Below, piece after piece: positions 53,177 to 59,985 of a stretch of DNA of 64,000 nucleotides. The DNA comes from Stenotrophomonas maltophilia (lineage in GTDB: Bacteria; Pseudomonadota; Gammaproteobacteria; Xanthomonadales; Xanthomonadaceae): positions 186,001-250,000 of the forward strand of contig DEVL01000006.1 in NCBI GenBank assembly GCA_002363385.1, read 5' to 3'. Numbering within the stretch: position 1 is the stretch's first letter; each line of letters opens with the position of its first letter. The position numbers and the translations under genes are program-made. The notes under the pieces are model-generated. The model did no database searches. It saw only the letters and a program-made list of their open reading frames with translations, and was not told where the DNA came from.

Positions 53177-53473
53177 TTACTTCGCCAGGTAGCTGGCGAT
53201 GTCATCTATCTCCTGCTGCGACAGCTGGGAAAAGGGCGGCATCAAGCCGCCGCCCTTGCTGATCTTTTCCTTGATCTGCGCCGGCTGCAACCGCTTGGCG
53301 ACATCGGTGAGTGCGGGGAACGTCGGCGGAACGCCGGCCTTATCCGCGCCGTGGCAGGCCGTGCAGTGCACGGCATAGAGTTGTGCGCCAGCGGCCGGGT
53401 CATCCTTGGACCACGCTGCGGGGGTCAGCACCGTGCCGCAGAGCGTCAGGGCCAGTATCAGGATCTTGTTCAC
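53177..53473 (-). CDS. Periplasmic monohaem c-type cytochrome
   Basis: 98 residues from a GTG at 53473 with AAGGAG upstream. Signal peptide about 1-22 (LTPAAWSKD). The haem site is CTACH (residues 37-41 region) and the distal ligand is the Met in GGGLMPPFSQLS; IDDIASYLAK is the C-terminal helix of class I cytochromes c. It is the natural electron acceptor for the GMC dehydrogenase coded from the opposite strand. Last gene of the minus operon. Confidence 0.93.
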   Translation of the reverse strand: MNKILILALTLCGTVLTPAAWSKDDPAAGAQLYAVHCTACHGADKAGVPPTFPALTDVAKRLQPAQIKEKISKGGGLMPPFSQLSQQEIDDIASYLAK

Positions 53474-53491
53474 GAGAGGCTCCTTGGCGGG

Positions 53492-54358
53492 TTAGCGCGG
53501 GGCGCTGGCGGGCAGCGTGGTGGTGAGGCGCTGACGCAGGTAGTCCGTGCCCGTCTTGATGACCTTGGCCGGATCACGGGGGTGGTCGTGCTCGACGATG
53601 TACCACTGCACGCCTGCCGCCGCGGCGGCAGGCAGGATCGCGTTCCAGTCCAGCACGCCCTGGCCAACGGCGGCGAAGCCGCCCTCGTCGTCGGCCTGGC
53701 CTCTGGGTGCGTTGTCCTTGGCGTGTACCGCGAACACGTGGCCTCGGAATTTGCCCAGCATCACCACCGGGTCATGGCCCGCACGGGCCACCCAGGCCAG
53801 GTCCAGTTCGGTCTGCAGATCGGGTCCAGCCGCAGCGAACAGCAGTTCCAGGCCGGTTTTGCCGTTGACGTCGACCAGCTCGAAGTCATGGTTGTGGTAC
53901 GCCAGGCGCATCCCCTGGGCTTTTGCCCGCACCGCGATGCGGCCCAGTTCCTGGCCCAGTGCAGTCCAGCCTGCGGCATCGGTCGGCCGATCTTTTTTGT
54001 CCAGGTACGGCACCACCAGGGTGGTGTTTCCTATCGAGCGGTTGAAGGCCACCACCCCGTCCAGGTCGCTGCGTAGATCAGTCAATTGCACGTGGGAGGA
54101 AATGGGCTTGATCGAGTAGCGGTCCAGTAGTTGCTTGAGTTCGGCGGCGCTGACGTTCTGGGTACCGACGGTCTCCACCGCGCCGACGCCCGCGTCATGC
54201 ACGATCTTCAACTGCTGGTCGAGCGTGCCGGCGTCGCGCAGCGTGTACATCTGCACTGCGATGGGCTGTTGCGGACCGGCGGGGTCGCCTGCGAAGGCGG
54301 GCAGGGCAACGAGCAGCAGCAGTGCGAGGGTAGTGGACCTGCGCGTAGCGATGTTCAT
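53492..54358 (-). CDS. Exported sugar isomerase/epimerase-fold protein
   Basis: 288 residues from the ATG at 54358, with GGAGG about a dozen bases upstream; a longer frame to 54418 lacks a ribosome site. Sec signal (LALLLLVALPAFAGD). TIM-barrel motifs of the sugar phosphate isomerase/epimerase family: VQMYTLRDAGTLDQQLKIVHDAGVGAVE, LAYHNHDFEL, LDLAWVARAG, FAVHAKD and YIVEHDHP, which carry the Glu/Asp/His metal ligands. A periplasmic member of this family again argues for action on 3-keto-glycosides rather than on phosphorylated sugars; relatives cleave C- and O-glycosides by elimination. Confidence 0.87.
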   Translation of the reverse strand: MNIATRRSTTLALLLLVALPAFAGDPAGPQQPIAVQMYTLRDAGTLDQQLKIVHDAGVGAVETVGTQNVSAAELKQLLDRYSIKPISSHVQLTDLRSDLDGVVAFNRSIGNTTLVVPYLDKKDRPTDAAGWTALGQELGRIAVRAKAQGMRLAYHNHDFELVDVNGKTGLELLFAAAGPDLQTELDLAWVARAGHDPVVMLGKFRGHVFAVHAKDNAPRGQADDEGGFAAVGQGVLDWNAILPAAAAAGVQWYIVEHDHPRDPAKVIKTGTDYLRQRLTTTLPASAPR

Positions 54359-54377
54359 CAACACATCCTCCCGGGAT

Positions 54378-55502
54378 TCAACCGATGGTGGTCCAGGCGC
54401 GGGACCTGGCCGATGCAATCACGCGGTCGACGATCAACGCCGAACGCAGGCCGTCCTCGAAGGTGGGCAGGCCCTGTGCCCGCTCGCCGTCGATGGCGTG
54501 ATAGGTGTCGGCGACGAACGCCTCGAAGCAGTGGCCGTAGCCCTGCGCATGGCCGGGCGGCAGCACCGACAGCCGCCGTTGTTCGGCACTGCCGGCAGCC
54601 GGCCCACGCACGAAGGTTTCCTCGCGCTGGTCGGGCCGGCCGATCCACAGCCGTTCGGCGTCCTCCTGGTTGAACGCCACGCTGGCCCGGGCCCCGTCGA
54701 TCTCGAACCAGAGGCGATTGTGGCGTCCGGCCGACACCTGGCTGACCGTCAATGACGCCAGCGTGCCTGCGCCGGTCTTGAACATCGCCGCGGCCACATC
54801 TTCGCTGGACACGGCCTGCATCGCGCCACCCGCCGCCGGCGTGGCGAAGCTCTGGCCGGTGAGGGCGCCGCGCTCGGCGAGCACGGTGGCGAACGCCGCA
54901 CTGACGTCGACGAAGCGCTCGCCAGTGACCCATTCCACCAGGTCGCACCAGTGCGAGCCGATGTCGGCGAACACGCGCGACGCGCCGCCCAATGCCGGAT
55001 CCACGCGCCAGTTGTTGCTGGCCGGGTCCAGCAGCCAGTCCTGCAGGTAGCTGCCGTGGATCAGGTGCAGCGGGCCCAGTTCGCCCTGCGCGATGCGTAC
55101 GCGCGCCTCACGCACCACCGGGTGGTAGCGGTAGACGAAGGGCACCGTGGCGACCAGCCCGGTCGAGGCGGCCAAGGCGGCCAGCGCCTGGGCGTCCTCC
55201 AGCGTGGTGGCCAGCGGTTTCTCGCAGACCACATGCTTGCCGGCTTCCAGCGCCGCCTGCGCCATGGCGCGGTGCAGATGGTTGGGCGTGCAGACGTGCA
55301 CCACCTGTACCTGCGGATCGTTGACCACCTCTTCGATGTCACGATAGGCGCGCGGGACATTCCATGCCTGCGCCACGTCGCGTGCGCGTTGCGGTGACGA
55401 GGCGGCCACGCCCCGGATCTCTGCTCCCGCCAGCAGCGCCGCGCGACGATGCACTGCGCCGATCATACCGGTGCCGAGGATGGCGATTCCAAGCGTTGGC
55501 AT
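54378..55502 (-). CDS. Gfo/Idh/MocA-family oxidoreductase
   Basis: 374 residues, cytosolic. The dinucleotide fold starts IAILGTGMIGAVHRRAA (G-x-G-x-x-G at 10-15), EKP is at 94-96 and the catalytic D180-x-x-x-H184 stands in FADIGSHWCDLVEW. These enzymes oxidise or reduce sugars with NAD(P). In this operon it may reduce the 3-keto sugar that reaches the cytosol, or oxidise a further intermediate. Spacing to its neighbours is 12 and 19 nt, so it is fully within the operon. Confidence 0.92.
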   Translation of the reverse strand: MPTLGIAILGTGMIGAVHRRAALLAGAEIRGVAASSPQRARDVAQAWNVPRAYRDIEEVVNDPQVQVVHVCTPNHLHRAMAQAALEAGKHVVCEKPLATTLEDAQALAALAASTGLVATVPFVYRYHPVVREARVRIAQGELGPLHLIHGSYLQDWLLDPASNNWRVDPALGGASRVFADIGSHWCDLVEWVTGERFVDVSAAFATVLAERGALTGQSFATPAAGGAMQAVSSEDVAAAMFKTGAGTLASLTVSQVSAGRHNRLWFEIDGARASVAFNQEDAERLWIGRPDQREETFVRGPAAGSAEQRRLSVLPPGHAQGYGHCFEAFVADTYHAIDGERAQGLPTFEDGLRSALIVDRVIASARSRAWTTIG

Positions 55503-55514
55503 CAGGTTCGGTCC

Positions 55515-56732
55515 TCAGGGGGGGGACGGTGCGGCGGCAACCACCGGCCGCTCGCGGAACAACAACAGGAAGGCGATCAGCACGACCAGCGCGACGCCCG
55601 CCGGGAACAGCCAGATCTGCTGCCAGTCCGGGCCAGTTGCGGTGGTGTAGTGCTCCACCACCGCGCCGGACAGGAACGTGCCGATCAACATGCCCACGCC
55701 GTACGTGGCCAGCGTGATGAACCCCTGCGCGCTGCTGCGCGCGGCGGGCCCGGCATGCGCATCGGTGTAGATCTGGCCGGTGACGAAGAAGAAGTCGTAG
55801 CAGATGCCGTGCAGCACGATGCCGATCACCAGCAGGGAGAAGCCCCCGCCCGCATCGCCAAAGGCGAACATGGCGTATCGCACCACCCATGCGGCCATGC
55901 CGACGGCCAGCATCGTCTTGACCCCCAGCCGCACGAACAGGAACGGCATGGCCAGCATCAGCAGGACTTCAGAGACCTGGCCCAGCGATTGCAGGCCGGC
56001 CGCGCCGCGCACGCCAAGATCGTTGAGGTACGGGTTGGTGAAGTTGTAGTAGAACGATAGCGGGATGCAGATGGCGATGGACGCCAGGAAGAACACCAGG
56101 TAGGAGCGCGACTTCAGCAGCCGCAGCGAATCCAGCCCCAGAATCTGCCCCAGCCCGGCATCGCGCTGTTGCGCGAGCGGCGGCGTGTGCGGCAGCGTGA
56201 ACGCATACAGGCCCAGCGCCAGCGACGCCATCGCCGCCATCCGGAACGTCAGCTCGAGCCGATGCGCCTGCTCCCAGCCCAGCCAGCCGATCAGCACGCC
56301 CGCCACGATCCAGCCGACGCTTCCGGCCACCCGCACGAGCGGAAACTGCTTTTCCGGCGACTGCATGTGCCGCATCGCCACACTGTTGGCCAGCGCCAGC
56401 GTCGGCATGAACAGCAGCATGTACCCCATGACATAGACGGAGAAGGTGCTGAAGTCCGCCGCCGTGGACGCCAGCCACATCAGCGCCGCGCCAGCGAGGT
56501 GGAGTACCGCGAGGATGCGCTGCGCCGCGAAGTAGCGATCCGCGATCAGGCCGACCAGGAAGGGCGCGACGATGGCGCCGATCGATTGGCTGAGGAATGC
56601 CGTCGCCACCTGGCTTGCGCTGGCCTGCAACGGCCCCTGCACCAGGTAGGTCCCGAGGGTGACGAACCATGCCCCCCAGATGAAGAACTGCAGAAACATC
56701 ATCGCGCCCAAGCGCGACATGGTGTGCGTCAT
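55515..56732 (-). CDS. MFS permease of the nucleoside:H+ symporter-like (NHS) family
   Basis: 405 residues from the ATG at 56732 with GGGAGG upstream; about 12 membrane segments. The start MTHTMSRLGAMMFLQFFIWGAWFVTLGTYL and the later GICYDFFFVTGQIYTDAHA, FITLATYGVGMLIGTFLSGAVVE are typical of NupG/XapB-like proteins. Relatives sit in many sugar-oxidoreductase clusters, so the cargo is more likely a sugar or keto sugar than a nucleoside. It would bring cleaved products through the inner membrane. Confidence 0.9.
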   Translation of the reverse strand: MTHTMSRLGAMMFLQFFIWGAWFVTLGTYLVQGPLQASASQVATAFLSQSIGAIVAPFLVGLIADRYFAAQRILAVLHLAGAALMWLASTAADFSTFSVYVMGYMLLFMPTLALANSVAMRHMQSPEKQFPLVRVAGSVGWIVAGVLIGWLGWEQAHRLELTFRMAAMASLALGLYAFTLPHTPPLAQQRDAGLGQILGLDSLRLLKSRSYLVFFLASIAICIPLSFYYNFTNPYLNDLGVRGAAGLQSLGQVSEVLLMLAMPFLFVRLGVKTMLAVGMAAWVVRYAMFAFGDAGGGFSLLVIGIVLHGICYDFFFVTGQIYTDAHAGPAARSSAQGFITLATYGVGMLIGTFLSGAVVEHYTTATGPDWQQIWLFPAGVALVVLIAFLLLFRERPVVAAAPSPP

Positions 56733-56758
56733 GGCTTGCCCTCCCAGGCAGTGATGGC

Positions 56759-57811
56759 TCAGATCCCCAGCATGCGGCGCAGTGATCCAGGATCGGTGCC
56801 GCTGTCGGCAAAGTCGTCGAAGGCGCGCCCGGTCACGCGGATGATGTGGTCGCGGATGAAGGCCGCCCCTTCGCGCGCGCCGTCTTCCGGGTGCTTCAGG
56901 CAGCACTCCCACTCCAGCACTGCCCATCCGGGATAGTCGTACTGCGCGAATTTCGAGAAGATCGCCTTGAAGTCGATCTGGCCGTCCCCGAGCGAGCGGA
57001 ACCGGCCCGGACGATCGATCCAGTCCTGGTAACCGCCATACACGCCACTGCGCGCGCTGGGGTGATACTCCGCGTCCTTGACGTGGAAGATGCCGATGCG
57101 ATCGTGGTAGCGGTCGATGAAGCCGAGGTAGTCCATCTGCTGCAGCAGCAGATGGCTGGGGTCATACAGGATCTTTGCGCGGGGGTGATGGTCCACCACG
57201 TCCAGGAAGCGCTCGAACGTCGCGCCGTCATGCAGGTCCTCACCCGGATGGATCTCGAAACACAGATCCACGCCGCAGGTGTCGAACGCATCCAGGATCG
57301 GACGCCAGCGGCGACCAAGTTCGGCGAACGCTTCGTCCACCAGCCCGGGCGGGCGTTGCGGCCAGGGATAGAAGTAGGGCCAGGCCAGCGCGCCGGAGAA
57401 CGTGGCATGCGCCGTCAGGCCCAGGCGCTGGCTGGCCTTGGCGGCCAGCAGCAGCTGCTCCACCGCCCAGGCCTGGCGGGCCGCGGGATCACCCCGTTTG
57501 TCCGGCGGTGCGAATCCGTCGAACAAGCTGTCGTAGGCGGGATGGACGGCAACCAGTTGCCCCTGCAGGTGGGTAGACAGCTCGGTGATCTGCAGGCCAT
57601 GTGCCTCCAGCATGCCGGCCACATCGTCGCAGTACGTCTGGCTGCGCGCAGCTTCGGCCAGATCGAACAGCGCGGGAGCGCTGGTAGGTACTTGTACGCC
57701 AGAATACCCCAGCCCCGCGGCCCATCCGGCCAGCGTGTCCAGCCGATCGAACGGAGGTGTGTCGCCAATGAACTGCGCCAGGAACAGTGCTGGACCCTTG
57801 AGCGTTTTCAA
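56759..57811 (-). CDS. Cytosolic sugar isomerase/epimerase-fold protein
   Basis: 350 residues from a TTG at 57811. This start has GGAGGG nine or so bases upstream and gives the family N-terminus MKTLKGPALFLAQFIGD. A longer frame from 57832 begins inside the operator and was rejected. TIM-barrel metal ligands are in CFEIHPGEDLHDG, YDPSHLLLQQMD, FHVKDAEYHPS and AVLEWEC. No signal peptide, so it acts after uptake, probably with the Gfo/Idh enzyme. It is the first gene of the minus-strand operon, directly below operator copy 2. Confidence 0.88.
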   Translation of the reverse strand: MKTLKGPALFLAQFIGDTPPFDRLDTLAGWAAGLGYSGVQVPTSAPALFDLAEAARSQTYCDDVAGMLEAHGLQITELSTHLQGQLVAVHPAYDSLFDGFAPPDKRGDPAARQAWAVEQLLLAAKASQRLGLTAHATFSGALAWPYFYPWPQRPPGLVDEAFAELGRRWRPILDAFDTCGVDLCFEIHPGEDLHDGATFERFLDVVDHHPRAKILYDPSHLLLQQMDYLGFIDRYHDRIGIFHVKDAEYHPSARSGVYGGYQDWIDRPGRFRSLGDGQIDFKAIFSKFAQYDYPGWAVLEWECCLKHPEDGAREGAAFIRDHIIRVTGRAFDDFADSGTDPGSLRRMLGI

Positions 57812-57827
57812 GAGGATTCGCCCTCCA

Positions 57828-57841
57828 TGCAATCGATTGCA
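57828..57841. promoter_or_regulatory. LacI-type operator, copy 2 (TGCAATCGATTGCA)
   Basis: Identical to the site at 49136. On the minus strand it begins at the last base of a GATAAT hexamer (57841-57846), a good -10 for the minus operon, so a bound repressor would cover the start site. On the other side it is 65 bases from the LacI gene, which may be autoregulated. Confidence 0.8.
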
Positions 57842-57906
57842 TTATCCTAGCAGCAGCATTCGAAAGATCCGTTGTGCACTGCACAGCGGAAGGAAGAACT
57901 AACCCC

Positions 57907-58959
57907 ATGGCCACCATCTACGACATCGCAAAGCACGTCGGCGTCTCGGCCGGCACGGTGTCGCGGGCGCTGTCCCGGCCGGAGAAAGTGCTGCCGGCCA
58001 CGCGCGCGCGCATCGAGCAGGCGGCCGCCGCGCTGGGCTATGTCCCCAACACGGTGGCCAGAACCCTCAAGACCCAGCGCAGCGGCAAGATCCTGGTCAC
58101 CGTGCCGGACATCGCCAACCCGTTCTTCGCCCAGATCCTGCAGGGCGCCGAAGACGCGGCGCAGGCCGTGGGTTATGCCGTCCTGCTGGGCGATACCCAG
58201 AACCTGCCCGAGCGCGAGGAGCGCTATGCGCAGATGCTCCGGCGCAACGAGGCCGATGGTCTGATCGTGCTGGGGCATCGCCTCCCGCCTACGGCACGTG
58301 ACATCGTCCAGCAGCAGGGCACTGCCGCGCCGGTGGTCAACGGCTGCGAGTTCGATCCTGCGCTGGGTATTCCCAGCGTCCACATCGACAACGCGGCCGC
58401 CGCGCGCGCCGTGATGGACCACTTGTATGGCCTGGGACACGAGCGCATCGCCGTGGTCGGTGGGCCGCCGGACAATCCCCTGCACCAGCAACGGCTGGAA
58501 GGGGTGCGTGCTGCCGGCAAGGCGCGCGGTCGCCTGCGTCAGCTGAGCATTGTCCCGGGTGACTTCTCGGTGGAATCCGGCCATGCGGCCGGGATGGAAC
58601 TGCTGGCCCGCGCGTCGGTGCCGACCGCGGTGTTCTGCTTCAGCGACCAGATGGCGCTGGGCGTTCTGGCGGCCTGTCGGGATCTGGGCATCGGCGTGCC
58701 CGATGGTCTGTCTGTCGTCGGCTTCGACGACCTGGCATCCTCGCGGTATCTCACGCCTCCGCTGACGACCATCAGGCAGCCGATGCGGGAGATCGGTGCC
58801 CGCGCGGTCCATCTGCTGCTCGCCATCATCGAACGTGTCGATGTGCCGCTTCAGCAGACGCTGGATTTCAGTTTGATGGTGCGAGGCTCGACTGCAGCGC
58901 CCGCACCGCATCCACTACCATGGGCCACCCGTCAGGATGCGCCCGCATGTCCATTGTGA
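57907..58959 (+). CDS. LacI-family regulator of the 3-keto-glycoside locus
   Basis: 350 residues from the ATG at 57907 (GGAAGGAAG upstream). Helix-turn-helix MATIYDIAKHVGVSAGTVSRALSRPEKVLPATRARI (1-36), hinge NTVARTLKTQRSG, then the sugar-binding core (ILVTVPDIANPFFAQILQGAEDAA ... VFCFSDQMALGVLAACRDLGIGVPDGLSVVGFDDLASSRYLTPPLTTI). It is divergent from the minus operon across operator copy 2. Its 3' end overlaps the AI-2E-type gene by 13 nt. Effector unknown, probably a product of the pathway. Confidence 0.93.
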   Translation: MATIYDIAKHVGVSAGTVSRALSRPEKVLPATRARIEQAAAALGYVPNTVARTLKTQRSGKILVTVPDIANPFFAQILQGAEDAAQAVGYAVLLGDTQNLPEREERYAQMLRRNEADGLIVLGHRLPPTARDIVQQQGTAAPVVNGCEFDPALGIPSVHIDNAAAARAVMDHLYGLGHERIAVVGGPPDNPLHQQRLEGVRAAGKARGRLRQLSIVPGDFSVESGHAAGMELLARASVPTAVFCFSDQMALGVLAACRDLGIGVPDGLSVVGFDDLASSRYLTPPLTTIRQPMREIGARAVHLLLAIIERVDVPLQQTLDFSLMVRGSTAAPAPHPLPWATRQDAPACPL

Positions 58960-59972
58960 TCCCCGCGTTGCCCAAGCCGCCCACCGCCCGCATCGCGGCC
59001 TGGTTGCTGATGCTGCTGGGCATGTGGCTGGCGCTCAAACTCGGGCTGGTGGTGACACTGCTGTCGGGCCTGCTGGTGTTTCACCTGACCCATCTGCTGG
59101 CCTCCACCGTCGAAGGCAAGCTGCCGCCGGGGCGCGCACGGGCCTATTCGGTGATCGTGCTGTCAGCCCTGATCATCGGCGCGTTGACCCTGGCAGCGAT
59201 CGGCATCGCCTCGTTCTTCCGCAACGAGACCGGTGGGCCGGATGCGCTGCTGATGCGCCTGATGGACATCCTCAACACGTCCCGCCACCAGGTGCCGGAC
59301 CTGCTGCAGCCCTACATCCCGGAAGATCTGCAGGCGCTGCGCACGGCCATGAACGACTGGGCGGCGACCCACCGCCAGCAACTCGGCATCGCCGGCACCT
59401 CGGCCGTGCAGATCAGTGTGCGGATCCTGATCGGCATGGTGCTGGGGGCGATGATCGCGCTCTACGACGAGTTGCCGTTGCCCAAGATGGGTCCGCTGGC
59501 CCAGGAACTGATCGGCCGCACCAGCCGCATGGCCACGGCGTTCCGGCAGGTGGTGTTCGCACAGGTGAAGATCTCCCTGCTCAACACGCTGTTCACCGCG
59601 ATCTTCCTGCTGGGCGTGCTGCCGCTGTTCGGGGTGCATCTGCCGCTGGCGAAAACCCTCGTGCTGATCACTTTCCTCGCCGGTCTGCTGCCGGTGGTGG
59701 GCAACATCATCTCCAATACCGTCATCACCATCGTTGCGTTGTCGGTGTCGTTCTATGTGGCCGTGGTCGCGCTGCTGTATCTGGTGGTGATCCACAAGCT
59801 GGAGTACTTCCTCAACGCGCGCATCGTCGGAGGGGAGATCCAGGCACGCGCTTGGGAACTGCTGCTGGCGATGCTGGTGATGGAAGCTGCGTTCGGGCTG
59901 CCGGGACTGGTCGCGGCGCCGGTGTTCTACGCCTACATCAAGCGCGAACTGCTGGACCAGCGCTGGATCTGA
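58947..59972 (+). CDS. AI-2E/PerM-family transporter
   Basis: 341 residues with about eight membrane segments. The C-terminal part VKISLLNTLFTAIFLLGVLPLFGVHLPLAKTLVLITFLAGLLPVVGNIISNTVITIVALS and HKLEYFLNARIVGGEIQARAWELLLAMLVMEAAFGLPGLVAAPVFYAYIKREL is the family core. Despite the name, substrates vary (AI-2, Na+/H+ exchange) and are unknown here. It overlaps the regulator gene by 13 nt and may be carried on its transcript without being part of the pathway. Confidence 0.88.
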   Translation: MSIVIPALPKPPTARIAAWLLMLLGMWLALKLGLVVTLLSGLLVFHLTHLLASTVEGKLPPGRARAYSVIVLSALIIGALTLAAIGIASFFRNETGGPDALLMRLMDILNTSRHQVPDLLQPYIPEDLQALRTAMNDWAATHRQQLGIAGTSAVQISVRILIGMVLGAMIALYDELPLPKMGPLAQELIGRTSRMATAFRQVVFAQVKISLLNTLFTAIFLLGVLPLFGVHLPLAKTLVLITFLAGLLPVVGNIISNTVITIVALSVSFYVAVVALLYLVVIHKLEYFLNARIVGGEIQARAWELLLAMLVMEAAFGLPGLVAAPVFYAYIKRELLDQRWI

Positions 59973-59985
59973 GGGCCGGGCGGCC

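Noticed and set aside
57812..57832. Upstream TTG start for the cytosolic isomerase gene
   Set aside because: It lies inside the operator and at the expected transcription start; the TTG at 57811 has GGAGGG before it and restores the family N-terminus.
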